64,000 nucleotides of DNA from Fragum whitleyi. Its lineage: Eukaryota; Mollusca; Bivalvia; Cardiida; Cardiidae. The DNA is taken from contig OX411543.1 of NCBI GenBank assembly GCA_948146395.1, forward strand, positions 61,927,676 through 61,991,675. Direction: 5' to 3'. Positions within the stretch are counted from its first letter, which is position 1; each line of letters starts with the position of its first letter. A program made the position numbers and the translations under genes. This document shows, one piece after another, positions 23,310 to 36,200 of this stretch. The notes beneath the pieces were generated by a model. The model was not told the origin of the DNA. It did not search any database and was given only the letters and a program-made list of their open reading frames with translations.

Positions 23310-23466
23310 ATAATTTTCACTCATATCGCCACGGTTTAAGCACCAAACAGCACTACAATTAATTCATTTTTCTTGCCTCTAGCTGCTATCCGACGTAGAT
23401 ACGAATATCCACTAATTAGTTGGAGGCAAATGTCAGAAAGGATTGGTGCCGCCGCCGTGGATCGTA
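23310..23466 (-). mobile_element. tRNA-derived SINE, copy 4, cut within its B box
   Basis: Plus-strand sequence CATATCGCC.CGGTTTAAGCACC, then GGATTGGTGCCGCCGCCGTGGATCGTA, matches the other SINE copies. At GATCG the match stops because M1 copy c begins after TA. The B box is therefore broken by the insertion. Confidence 0.65.
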
Positions 23467-23904
23467 CAGTTAGTTACATCGTGAAATTGAAATTCATCTC
23501 AATCAAAACCATTCTAAATCGCTCACTCAGCGCTCCATTGACTCATTCCGAACACTCACTCAAACCATTCAAAAACGCGCAAACCCATTGAAAAATATAT
23601 AATCAACAACGTCATTCAAAATGAATTTTGATAGAGAAAAATCGAGATTCCACTGACATAATTTAAATTGTTAGAGTCTCATAGGTTCTAAAAGAAAAAG
23701 GAAGCTATCATATAGAACTAGTATGCATAATTTATTAAAGGAAGGTAATCAATATCGCTAATTTTGTTAATCCTGAACAAAATTTGCAATAAAGGGTAAT
23801 CTTCCATTAAATTCACTCAAAACTCGCTCCACACACTCATTCAATTCAAATCCAAAAACATTCCTAAATCATTAACCTTGTCAATTTCACGATGTTGTTA
23901 ACTG
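23467..23904 (-). mobile_element. M1 MITE, copy c, with TA duplication
   Basis: CAGTTAGTTACATCGTGAAA at 23467 and CACGATGTTGTTAACTG ending at 23904, with TA on both sides (23465-66, 23905-06). It has the internal hairpin with CGCTAATTTTGTTAATCCTG and is inserted in a SINE. Confidence 0.85.
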
Positions 23905-25135
23905 TAGCCATATACCCAGATATGGAATAGCAGCTGAAAGATTGTTGAAAGCCGCGTAAACCGCATTCAAACAAACAATCATTTAAGTGTATTCAAGGGT
24001 GGAGTTTATTTAGATCTGAGGTGTCACGATTGAATTTGAGATAATATTTGCACGGAACAATTAATTATAGATTTGCTTTGGTGTTAAAGTATAAGGTTTC
24101 ATAATTATCATGCATAATCTAATAGAATTAAAGGGGTAAAAACTCATCATGTGAATCAGTTGAAATACGAGAATATATAACCTATAGTTTCGGGACTAAG
24201 TCTATTTTCGTTTTGACATGAATTTAGCAGTCAGTTGTCGCAATTTGTATTTTTAATGTGCATTTTTTTCCAAAGGACTCTGACAAAATCATAGATACTT
24301 GCAAATCAGGTACATTCTGTTATGCCGTCAAGCGGCGGGCTATGAATGGGAATTTATCAGTAGATCGGAAAAAATCGTTTATTGTACTACTCTTGATTTA
24401 CATGTGCATATACGATTGCATTCGCCTGTCCTACTTGTGTGCAAAGCGGGGTTTCAATTGCAAAAAGTGGGCATCGTTTTGTCATCCTGAACGCAAGGCT
24501 AGGGAAGTGGTATTCAAACATTTATACACTTACATGTTCATGTTCTATAATGGCACCTTACTTAATACGAGACTAAATCCACGAGTGTTTATTATAGAGC
24601 ATCGAATTTAAAAAACTTTAATTCGAAATAAATCGCAGAAAATTTTTCACAATGTTATGTTGTGATATTGCACCATACCTAACATCTATTAAAAAAAAAA
24701 AACAACAAAAAACATGTATTGTATGGTTTGACATGTATGTTGACAAAATAAATGGAAATTGATTGTTTTAAAAAGAATTTTAAGACTGAGTTTTATATCT
24801 AAGGTTGTAGTAGTACCTAGTGGAAACGTTTGACTACAGTCTGATCAAATTTGGGCAAATTTTATCCAGTCGTAATGAAGTTGTTGGTTCTGAACAAATA
24901 TCCTTTTTCCATAATGTTTTGACTATTCTGTTATGAGAAGGGGACTCTTATGTTGTGCAACTGCTTGTGCTCATCTACTGCTTCAATTTGATATATTGTT
25001 TAGCTGGGCAAACAGTCTTTTTGTAAATAGAACAGAAATAGGATTAAATTGGCTAAAAACTCTTTACATGAACCTTATCCGTTTGAAGTACATGATGTGA
25101 CTTTCCAAAAAGTTATCTTTAGAGGCTCAGAATAA

Positions 25136-25297
25136 TATAAATATATAATACATACTTAGTGTTTTGTATGAAAAAAAATATCTAACGAGGTTGGGAGAAT
25201 TGATCATTGTCGAGGCTATGCCGAGACAATTATCAATTCCCACAACCGAGTTAGATACTTTTCATACAATACACTTAGTACGTATTATATTTATCTT
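25136..25297. mobile_element. Hairpin MITE of about 160 bp
   Basis: An almost continuous inverted repeat: TATCTAACGAGGTTGGGA and TCCCACAACCGAGTTAGATA flank a GTCGAGGCTATGCCGAGAC centre, with outer TAATACATACTTAGTG / CACTTAGTACGTATTA arms. It has no coding content. Confidence 0.75.
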
Positions 25298-26103
25298 ATA
25301 ACCTCTTTTTGTCTTGTTTTCGTAGATGTTTCTAACTTAAATGCAAGTTTCTATAAATAACTGCATTATATCATTGTTCTAAAAATAACTATGTGATATC
25401 ATAAAAAAATATCATACGGGATGTTATCACACTGATATTTGTATAGTTATAAGATTAAACAAAATAGCATATTATCACAAGAAACGACAGTCACACTTGT
25501 GTATGTCGACTAGGAAAAGGGATTAAAATTGTAGTCTTAGATTCACAAAAAGCAATATCTATATAAATAGAGTTGTGGTTCCTGTGCATTACACTCTGTT
25601 ATTATGGGAGGAATATAAATGTAAAATTTCAATCAAATCGGACATTAGGTGGCAGAGTTACACTTCGGATACATAAGTGAAAAACGCCCTGACGCCCTGA
25701 CGCCGGACGCCATGGGTAATCCCATAATCCCGTCTTACGACGTGTGTATAAAAACACAACAAACGCAGGATTAAAAGGAAAAAAACAATAAGCGATAATT
25801 TCATAATCCGAATTATTGTCTGTCATGTATGGATAAGAAGATAATACTTAGGTAATACTTTATATGACAAAAATCGGATTATTACGCAATTTCATGTGGA
25901 AAGGACCTGTTTTAATTTCATGCATGTCTTCTTTACAGAAAGTGTATTCATAATAAATCAGACGTAATAAAAAAAGACTTCCATTCATGACTTGACAATA
26001 AAATTGACCCTTTCCTAAAACAAATAACCCATGTCATGCTAAATGAAAAATTGTTTTAAAATCAAAGTGCTGAAAACACTGAAAGTATCTATAGTAAGTG
26101 TTA

Positions 26104-26275
26104 TCTCTTTTGAAAATCCCTTTTATCCGGCTGAAAAATGCCCTGTGTTCAGGATGTTTAAAAGTTTTGCGAGCGCTTTGAGATGATACCCCGCTTTGCA
26201 CGTGCACAAACATGCAAAGCGGGGTATCATTTCGAAAGCACTTCGCTAACGTTTTCATCCTGAACGTAGGGCAGG
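26104..26275. mobile_element. Palindromic GCAAAGCGGGGT element
   Basis: The centre pairs ATGATACCCCGCTTTGCA with TGCAAAGCGGGGTATCAT around CGTGCACAAACA. The outer arms share CATCCTGAAC and GGGCA in inverted order. Single arms of the same family occur at about 24438-24505, 30000-30045 and 32120-32205. Confidence 0.7.
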
Positions 26276-26472
26276 ATATAGATTTAGACTAAGATAAGAA
26301 TGCACATACAATGTATGTGAAGTCTAATCTTAATCTTTTGCGTCCTGTCATACAGGGATATTTCGAGTTAAGCATTGCAAGGGTTGAAACCGAATATCCT
26401 TGAAAAATTCACGCATTTTTTCCATGAAGGAATTTTTTGTTATCACTCAAATTTAAATTCCATGTATACCTT

Positions 26473-26980
26473 CAGATAGTTACATCGTGAAATTGACATT
26501 CATCTCTATCAAAACTGGTCTCAATCGCTCAATCAGCGCTCCATCCATTCATTCAAAACACGCACTCATACCATTTAAAAACGCTCAAACTCATTCAAAA
26601 ATTTAAAAATCAACAACGTCATTCAAAATAAATTTTGATAGGGAAAACCCGCGATTTCACAGACATAATTTAGATTGTAAGCGTCTAATAGGTTCTAGAA
26701 GAAATGGGAAGCCATCTATAGATATGTTAGACTGGTCCCACTGTCGACTATCATTAAAGCTTTATACATGAGTCGACAGTAGGACCAGTCTACAGATTTT
26801 GTTTGCATATTTTATTAAAGGGAGGTAATCGATATGGCTAATTTTGTTCATCATGAACAAAATTTGCTATTTAGGATTACCTCAAATTAAAGTCAATCAA
26901 AACTCGCTCTTGACACTCAATCAATTTCGTTCCCAATTCATTTCAAAATCATCCACCTTGTCAATTTCATGATGTCATTT
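26473..26980 (-). mobile_element. M1 MITE, copy d, holding a nested hairpin
   Basis: Starts CAGATAGTTACATCGTGAAA and shows the M1 palindrome near 26835-26875. The high-coordinate TIR is degenerate (TTTCATGATGTCATTTAGG). A hairpin of about 65 bp (26728-26792) is inserted within it. Confidence 0.75.
26728..26792. mobile_element. Small hairpin element TAGACTGGTCC
   Basis: TAGACTGGTCCCACTGTCGAC pairs with GTCGACAGTAGGACCAGTCTA around a loop of about 23 bases. It interrupts M1 copy d, so it is a real insertion. A longer relative lies at 57331-57395. Confidence 0.7.
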
Positions 26981-27199
26981 AGGCAGTCGACACATAATAG
27001 TTCCGAAACGTTTCTTAAGGAAGGTGCTCAACAGTGTTTACTGAGGTTTCCTAGTGATTTCAACATTGTGAAAGATCATTGGTTATGAAATGTTGCGGGG
27101 CTATTACGGTTCAACTACCCTAAAAATCTATGAATGCGTTAGATAAAACACGTACTTTGATTTTTTTTATATACTTTTTGAGAAAACCCAGGCATCTAA

Positions 27200-27390
27200 C
27201 TTTTTAATACCTTTTTCTTCAATGGTTTTCAAGGTATTATCGAGAAATATCGGCAGACTATCATTTGATAAACTCACCCCAAAACCAGTGAAATTATCTT
27301 AAACTTATACCTCGCTTTTATAGTTCCACCACTCGTGCAAAATAAAGCTTCAGTTTTTCACTCAATGAAATATAAATCGATCTAGCAATG
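27200..27390 (+). repeat. Dispersed repeat, copy 2 of the 17640-17990 unit
   Basis: Shares TATTATCGAGAAAT, TTTGATAAACTCAC and CCACTCGTGCAAAATAAAGCTT with the first copy. The hairpin here has lost one arm. Confidence 0.45.
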
Positions 27391-27689
27391 CAACAAACGA
27401 TTATCTTCTATGACTTTTAAACAAATAAGATATGAAAATTAAATAATCGCCTGAGTCCGCCTATAATATAGTCCCATTTAGAGCATATTATAATTAGTTT
27501 CTAGTCTCCATTAAGGGCAATATTTGGAAGAATAATTATACGGACATATTACAAAGGCGCATAATTAACATTTCAACAAGTCAAATATTTGAATATTACA
27601 ATGCAATGTTAGTCGAACAAATTCTTATTTTATTGAATATTTTTCACAAAGTTATTTCATAATTATAATTGGGCTAATTACAGGAACAT

Positions 27690-27870
27690 TATAATATTAC
27701 CTACGTCGCGCTATTGAATTAACGCCGTTGAAGATTTTCAATATTACACGGATGTTATTACACTAGTGGAATAACTATGCAAATGGGCTCAGAGCGAATA
27801 GCTAAGCTATTTTGTTACAGCGAAAATGACATCATAATGCATATATGGTGATGTCAGTTCTAAACGGCGT
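27690..27870 (-). repeat. Dispersed repeat shared with 54370-54540
   Basis: On the minus strand it carries ATGATGTCATTTTCGC, AGCCCATTTGCATAGTTATT and CTAGTGTAATAACATCCGTG in the same order as the plus strand at 54395-54490. There is no hairpin and the family is unknown. Confidence 0.6.
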
Positions 27871-28940
27871 TGTTGAAAACGTAAAATTGAAATGTTGAAT
27901 TTCAAGAATTGACGATTTATTGCAAATATTCTGGTCATATTATAAATAGATTATCAAATTCGTGTTCATAAAATACAGAATGTATCAAACTCGCCATCTA
28001 AAACAGATTTTTTTTAAAAAAAAGCTCGGCGCAGCCTCGTTTTTTCTGTTTATTGATGACTCGTTAAGGAATAGGTATTCAATTACCACTCGTTCAATAT
28101 CCTCTTTTTACATGTATGAAGTTGACAAGGTCTATAATTTTTTAACTTATTTCGGAATGAAGAGTATGAAGAGCGGAATGAATGAGTTTTGAACGTGGTA
28201 CAAAAGAATATATTTCTTTCTAAATGTCAGTTTGGTGCACCGTGATACGATTCGCGGCAACAAACTCGACATATCTATATCGAGGTACATGCAGGGAAGT
28301 TCGGTCTTTCAATATATTAGCCCCCTATATTTGATTGGCTCTTTCATTAGCACAAAGGTAGACTGCCTTTCATGTTAGTTGACTTATCATCGATACTACA
28401 TTAAACATTTAGAGAAAAGCGTTCTTTGGATAATTGTGATATAATACCAATGGATTTTAAATACGTGTTTATAGAATAGGTTCATTACGTATTAAACATC
28501 TAATTTCTATTCTTTGTTAGAATTGCCTTGTGTGATATCTATTCGGTATTTGTTGAGTGAATTATGGTTAAACGCTTTGAATATTTGAATGTGTTAGAGC
28601 AACCTATAGGTTAAAATGAAGATAAATTTTGGATAAAAAAGTATAAGTTGCATATACTTTAGATAATAATGCGTTGAAAGATGTAATCACAAGTCACTAT
28701 GCCTCATTCAGTTGAGCCGCATTTCGCTATATACAGATATTTTAAAATAACTTGTCAAAATACTTATACCGTTTGTGCATGTATATTGCTATAATTGAAA
28801 TGCAAAAATGTCTCTAAAACACTATGAAAATATTTGTATCTAAAATATCAACGTAAAGGCAACTTTAAAAGAAAACTGTTATTCTTACGACATATTTGTT
28901 CAACATTAAACTGTTTTTTTCTCATTACTTCATATACGTC
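27871..28940. other. AT-rich intergenic stretch, nothing recognised
   Basis: Apart from short A and T runs I see no repeat partner, coding pattern or RNA gene. Confidence 0.35.
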
Positions 28941-28943
28941 TTA

Positions 28944-29377
28944 CAGTTAACAACATCGTGAAATTGACAAGGTGTGTGATTTGGGAATGATTTTGGAATG
29001 AAATGGAATGAGTGTGTGGAGCGAGTTTTGAGTGAATTTAATGGAAGGTAATCCAATGTTGCAAATTTTGTTCAAGTTGAACAAAATTTGCGACATTAAT
29101 TACCTCCCATTAATAAAATATGCACAAATGCTCTGGAATTAGTTTCTTATTATAACCAATCAGACGCTTAAAATTCCAATTATGTAAATGAAATCACAAT
29201 TTGGTTCTTACTTTTTTTTAATTTTGAAGGTAGTTGTCGATCTTTTATCTTTTAGTCATTTTGAGCGTTTTTGAATGGTTTGAAGTAATGGTTTGGAATG
29301 AGTGAATGGAGTGCTTAGTGAGCGATTGAGAATGGTTTTGATCGAGATGAATGTCAATTTCAAGATGTAACTAACTG
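28944..29377 (+). mobile_element. M1 MITE, copy e (best complete example), with TA duplication
   Basis: CAGTTAACAACATCGTGAAA opens it and AAGATGTAACTAACTG closes it, with TA at 28942-43 and 29378-79. The interior shows the palindrome TTGTTCAAGTTGAACAA flanked by GGTAAT / ATTACC and then CCAATCAGACGCTTA. The right arm carries GAATGAGTGAATGGAGTGC. Total length is 434 bp. TA duplication plus CAGT ends point to Tc1/mariner mobilisation. Confidence 0.9.
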
Positions 29378-29589
29378 TACATGTAGCAGAAACGCATGTG
29401 ACCGAAAGCGTTCAATATGCTTCATTTGATTCATTTATGCTTTTTATTTAAGACTTTTTTGGATGGGGAAGGGGCTGGGCTACTCTTTTGTTCGAATTTA
29501 ATTTAATAGCCAAATTTTTGCCTATTGATGAATCGCTAGTCCATCGACCTCTGTCTCGATACGCCCCTCAAATATTTAAAAAAAAAATT

Positions 29590-29780
29590 CAAGGGCGCAA
29601 CTACCATTTCGCACATTACGCAAGTGCGTGATAGAAATAAATTCTCTTTCGAAAAAAACCGTCGATGAATGATCATAACATCGAATCACAGCTTATTCAA
29701 GCTGTTGTTACGATGTTTTGATTTATCTTCAACGTTCAAATCACAGAAAGGGGAAGCGGACGGAGGACATTTATCTTTTG
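29590..29780 (-). mobile_element. Short hairpin MITE, copy 2 (inverse of 8933-9111)
   Basis: The hairpin AACATCGAATCACAGCTT / AAGCTGTTGTTACGATGTT matches the centre at 8987-9032. Flanking matches on both sides (GGGCG..ACTACC, CGCAAGTGCGT) define the unit. Confidence 0.6.
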
Positions 29781-30196
29781 TCGAAGACCACATATCGTCT
29801 CTACCCTATGTTTTCTACGATAGTCGCCTTCTAAGTGCGCATAAATTACACAATCCTTGTTACGACTGTGCGTCATTTATCTGCAAAGTATGTTGTAATG
29901 ATCACGAAACAAAGGACAAATCGTTTAAGAGGGACCTAAAAGTCGGAACTGCGATTGTTCAAATCGCCTAATAACAAACGTGCAAAGTTGGTATAAATCC
30001 GAAACGTTCGCAAACGCTTTTGCATCCTGAACGCAGGGCTTGTTAACGTTGGTGTACATGTGCGCGTTATAACAATATGAGATAAATCCATATGAATTGG
30101 TGCACTAATTATCCGCATTCTATACAAGACACTCTGCAATATCGAAGTACATGTAAAGTGATTGGTTTCTAGTGTTGATCATTGACATTCGGAGGT

Positions 30197-30263
30197 ATGA
30201 AAGTGAGGAGAAATTTCGTCTGTTTTTGTTTACTTTTGATTCCAGTCACTTTCTTTATGACAG
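30197..30263 (+). CDS. Sulfotransferase exon 1: cytoplasmic tail and membrane anchor
   Basis: ATG at 30197 opens MKVRRNFVCFCLLLIP and then VTFFMT, basic residues followed by a hydrophobic run. It ends at a strong donor ACAG|GTAAGT. The phase (one base carried) matches exon 2, which continues GFISFHLDRRF. This is the first in-frame ATG with a following anchor. Confidence 0.75.
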
Positions 30264-33200
30264 GTAAGTGAAATGTTACTCTGTAAAATATTTAATCTCT
30301 TATACAGAAAAACAAAAACTACAAACAATACAAAAAACGCCTAAGTGACAAAAAATTGACAATTGATTTCAACTCCATGACTAAAAGATGAAAAATTCAA
30401 ATTATATAAAAGAAAATAAAATATTTGCAAACACAAATAGATGCTTTTTACCTATTAATGTAACTATTTTCCCACAAATAGGTTATTTAAAAGGGATCAC
30501 ATAGCGAAAAAAAAAATAGAAAGTGTTTGTTTCAAGCATTATTCTGAAGTTACTTTTCAGTTTCAATGCCTTGATTGGACGATTCTATTGAGTTTGAACA
30601 GCACATTATTATTTAGAAATTCGCAATTACTTACATATTCAATCAAATTGTACTTCTAATTTGTAAACATGCCGTGAAATAAGCGAATATTCTTTTTAAC
30701 GATCGTTTTTTGCGGTCCCGTAGGTTGTCGCTTAAAATGCACTTGTAACTGTATGTTTAAATCACTACACTGTCCAAAAGGACGAAAACATAATTTAGTC
30801 GAAACAAAATAACTTGCAGTAATCTAATCGAATAAATAGATACTTTACACAATTTAAGTTTGTTACAAAAACTCAAATATGTCTAAATATTTCAGTAAAA
30901 CGTGTATTAAGTGCGATGGGAGAGTTTTGAGTGAAATTAAAGGGATGTAATCCAATATCGCTAATTTTGTTCAAGATGAACAAAATTAGCGATATTGATT
31001 ACCCCCCCCCCTTTATATATTATGCATAAGGTTCTATGAATAGCTTGATTTTTCTTCAAAAACCAATCAGACGCTTACAATTTCAATTTTGTCAGTTAAA
31101 TCGCGATTTTTTTCCTGCTATATTCATTTTGGGGGTAGTTGTTGATGTCATCTTTTATAGTCATATTGGAGCGTTTTTGGATGTTTTGAGTGTGTGTTTG
31201 GAATGAATGAATGGCGCGCAAAGTGAGCGATTAAGAATGGTTTTGATCGAGACGAATGTCAATTTCATGATGTTACTGACTCTATTTGTTCATGCGTGCG
31301 AATCATGCTTTATATATCTTACACGCTGTCAATCCTGGGACACAGAGTTCGAAGCCTGGCCCAGTCAACTTTCATACGAAATATATCTCTCACAAATGGG
31401 CGAATGTTACATGAGCAAGTATTGCTCCCAATTGGGATAAGCAGATGGTAGCTTGGATCGAATGCTGTGGTTGTACTTATGTGTGAAACATCAGGTTGCG
31501 ATGGATAGGTACACCAGCCTCCTCGCTACATTTCCGATAATGTTAAATGCGGCGTTTGACCACAGTCAAACCAATAATCAAGCATAATTAATCAAACCAA
31601 TATTCAAGAATAACTAAATCTTATCTATTCTTTTCTATACAATCCCGATCACCAGTAAGTACTTTGAAACAGTTTAATATGAAGAAATCGCTAGTAATAG
31701 ACAGCATCTTCATTCTCAAAGGAACGAAATTTCATATAAGTATAGAATTATCAGTCAACACGTCTTCGCGCTAGAGCATCCTATTTCTTGCAGTCTAATA
31801 ATAAGACTATATAAGAGGCAATCTCTTTTTTATTTGAATTTCGAACTTTTAACCGAGCTTTACGCCTTATTTAGGCTACAGGCAAAATAAAATCCCCATT
31901 AAAACTTAAGATTGCGGATACAATTTTCAAAGGTTAATTGCGTTCTTTTGTTAGAGACGAATCTTTCAGAAGTGACAATACATTTAACAAAAATGTCTAC
32001 CGTTTGTCGACGATGCCCCTTACCCATTTTTCACCCTATACATTTAAGTACATGGTATTTCATACCCAAACCGACAACTTAAAACGTTGGAGAAACTTTT
32101 TAGAAATGATACCCTTCTTTGAACGTGTATATCATTGCAAAGCGGGACATCATTTGAAAACTTTCGGATACGCTTTTGCATTCCTGAACGAAGGACAGAT
32201 TATCTTTTTACTGCATCAGTTTAATTGTTAACGATTCATTGACTTATTCAATTTGCCTCCAGACTTGATCACGAAAAAAATTGATTCGTCATGTGAACAG
32301 GGACAATCTGGGAATTCCGTAAATAGATATTTCGAACAACAGAGGAAACAGTTAGTAACATCGTGATATTGACATTTGTCCAAACCAAACCTATTCTAAA
32401 TCAATCACTATGCGCTCCATTAATTTCAAATACTCAATCGAACCATTCGAAAACACTCAAAAATGAATAAAAGGATAAGCTCAACAACTACACTCAAAAT
32501 AAACATTGCTAAAAAAAAATCGCGAAATTGAAAAAAAAAAAAAAGAAATTGTAAGCGTCTGATTGGTTCTTGAAGAAAAATGACGCAATAAATAAAACTC
32601 GTATGCATATTCTATTAAAGGGAGGTAATAAATATCGCTAATTTTGTTCGTCTTAAACAAAATTTGCGATACTGAATAACTTCCCTTTTCCTTTACTCAA
32701 AATTCACTCATCACACTCATTCAATATCGTTAAAAGATCATTTCAAAATCACCGATTTTGTCAATTTCACGATGTTGTTAACTCCAACTTGTGGTCTCAT
32801 TTGCAAATGATTATATGGGAAGTTGAGTTAACCTTCTAGATTAAGAAAAAACATAGAAATACCGCGTAGTCTAAGTAGTGTCGATGCTTATGGCATTTAC
32901 CAGATGTTCTTTTTGCATGACGAAATGTTTAAATCCTTATCACATATCATGCGGATATGTTTCTCGGGGCTACCATTGCATGGTAGCCCCACTTGGGCTA
33001 TTGTCATTGTGATGTGTCCATCGGGCGTCCGTCCGTACGTGCGTCCGTTTGTGCATCCGGTCGAAAACTTTTTTCTTTAAAAAACTTCTTATCATAAACT
33101 ACAGGGTGGATTTTCATCAAACTTCACAGGAATTATCATCAGGTGACCCTCTTTCAAAGTTGTTCTAGGATTTTTGAGACAATAAACAAGGCTTAAATGG

Positions 33201-36200
33201 GCTATAGGCCGGTTCCATATATGGTTATATGTGACTGATGGATGGATATCAACCAAAATTCATTTGATTGATCCTCTAGTAATCCTTTATTATTCTACAA
33301 AAAAGTATTGTGATCAGATGAGAAAAAAAAATTTTTTATGGGCAAAGGTCTTTTCTCTATATGTTATATAGTGGAAACACTGTAAAACACTCGTCTAATC
33401 ATATCAGAAGTTTCAGACCTGTGGATCGAATCGAAACAGCTCTACATAGTTCAATTAGCGTTAGATTTAACGGCAGTAATATCGAAATAGAATAAGCAAT
33501 ATCGTGAAGTTGACATTCACCACGATCATGATCATTCTAAATAGTTCCCTCTTTCATCAATAACTTTATTCGAAACTCTAACTCAGACCCTTCAAAAACG
33601 CTCCAAATCGTTCAAAACGATCTCTTTTTCATACAGATCACTCAAATCTTGCTACGCTTTTATTTGCTTGTGTGGGCGTTAAATAGCGTCTGATTGGTCC
33701 ATGGGGACGCAAAAGGGAAAGTATGTAGATTTTATGTAAGGGAGGTATAAGTTGCATTAATTTTATCCAATTTTACGATTTCATCAATATTGTATTACAT
33801 CCCTTTAAAACCATTCAAAATTATTTCCTCGCACACATTCGGGTTTTTTCTAAAATCATTCAAAATCATTCACCTAGTCAATTTCAAGAAGTTGTTAATT
33901 TTAACTACAACGAGAAATGAGCTAGTGCGTGGCATTTCCAAAAATTTCACACGTTCGCAACGTTAAGACTTAGATCAGCCTGCTCATCCGAATCTCACCT
34001 TCAATACTTACTCTATAGATCGGTTCGTACCTATTTTTTTTCATAATTCCAATATGTATTGAATGTATATAAAGGATGTTTAGGCTGCTGAATGTCTTTC
34101 CACTGCGCACATGGAAATTATTGGAAATGTCAGGCATATGCACAAACGATACTTGAGAGTTAAAAATTGCCGCCGTAACATCACATGTAATAAAAAATTC
34201 GGCTGTCCTTTTCTAAATCCAAATTCATGATTGGTGTATTTTCTTCGTAAGATATAGACCAAATATTTACGTTCTATAGAGTCTTTTGTTAATGATAGGG
34301 AATATCAAAATGGTTAAGTTAAATTGTAAAGATATACGATTAGGTGTACATTTTGAACCTTTATGTCAACAAATCTTTTGTACGTTTTGACTGCTACTTA
34401 AAAGTATACTGAACAACAAAAATAATGCATCGTCTGTTTTTGATAAGCCGTTCGCCATGATATTGAACATTTTGTATATGTCATTTCTTTATATAGGCTA
34501 GCCATTAAGTACACAATAATTGCCTTAATTCTATTCCTGATACAGTTAAGAACATCGTGAAATTGACGGTCATTCCGATCAAAACCATTCTAAATTGTTC
34601 ACTCATCGCTCCATTAATTCATGCCAACCACTCACTCAAATTGGCCTAAAACGCTCCGATATCATTAAAAACAGTTCGAAATCGCTCAAGATTATCGATA
34701 TTTAATCGATCAAATTATTCTAAGATTCTATTAGCTGGTGTGGATTTTAAAGTTGATAGGTCCTTAAAGACACACACACAGAAAATTACGTGAGTTTTAT
34801 AAAAGGGAGGTAATCAATATCGCTAATTTTGTTCATCCTGATCAAAAATACCGAAATTGGATTACTTCCCTTTTATTTCACTCAAAACTCGCTCCACACT
34901 CATTATTTTTTTGTTTCACAATTATTGCTAAGTCATCCACCTTGTCAATTTCATGATTTTGTTGACCGTATCAACCTCACACGAACAAAGACATTCAAAT
35001 GGAATATTATATTAGCTACCTTTAAAAAATAAATCCGTGTACCATTCTTTTTCTGTCTCTTCATCGACTATTAAGACTAATCAGACGCTAGAAAAAAAAA
35101 ATCAAAAATCGTAGACCGATTTGAACGATTTTTATTTTAAGTTTTTGACAATTTCGCAGCGTTTTTCTCATCAAAATGGAGCGCTGAGAGAGCAAGAATG
35201 TTTTTTATATCGAAGTAAATGTAAATTTCCTAATGTTACTACATTGTAGCTATATTTGTTTTTCTTTGTTTTCTGGATTTTCTTCTTCTACTGGGGACAT
35301 TGTGGCTTTATGGCTCGTAAAATATTTAAGTAAATGAACGCCATATTATTTATCTTACTTTTGCATTGGTTTGTAACATATTGAAGTAAATGAACGCCAT
35401 ATTCTTTATCTTACTTTTGCAAATGAAATTAATACCTATCCAAATCAAGCTAATCGCTCGCTCGTCACTGTACAAATTATAACAATTGAAGTGTACTTTA
35501 ATTGTTCAAAACGCTATGAGATCACTCAAAACACCAAATATATTCCCCAAAAAAACACAGTAGGTAAGTCATTTTAGAAGGAAGTAATCGAATATTGCCG
35601 AATTCGTTCAAATTGAGAGAAACTAACAATTTTGCGTTATTTCGATACAATTCGAAGCCCGTTTGTAACACTAATTTCTGGCCCTGTCCCACCTTAACGT
35701 TTTAGCCAGCGTGTGCCTAACGCGTTTGAAAAAACGACTAAGTCCGCAAAACGTCGGCATACGCTGACCTACATTTTCTTTTTGTCAATTCACGACGCGC
35801 TTGTAGCGAGTTTAAACGTGTGAGTAACGCGTGCGTAACGTGTCCAGAACGTGTTGATAACGTATGTCAGCGTATACCAACGTTCTTGAGCGTGTGTCCA
35901 ACGTTCTCGTAACGTCCTCGGAACGTGCTTAGCGTGTTTGTAACGCGCTGCTAGCGTGTTATAACGTGTTCGCAGCGTGTTTTGGATGTAAATATACATT
36001 CTGCAAGAAATGACCACTTCAAATTCATTCTTTTAATATATAAGCAGGCCATCGGCCACTACACATATTCAAATTCAAAGTATGTTGGTTCATGTAAAAG
36101 GAAAATAGGAAAAGACGAAAAGAAAAATATACTGGCACCTGTTACATATGAAAGCATGCATATAATAAAAACTTATAAGATTACAGGCTGATTATAGCTT

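Noticed and set aside
29669..29971. 100-codon open frame as a gene
   Set aside because: Its first part lies in a hairpin MITE, it has no family resemblance I recognise, and no splice signals extend it.
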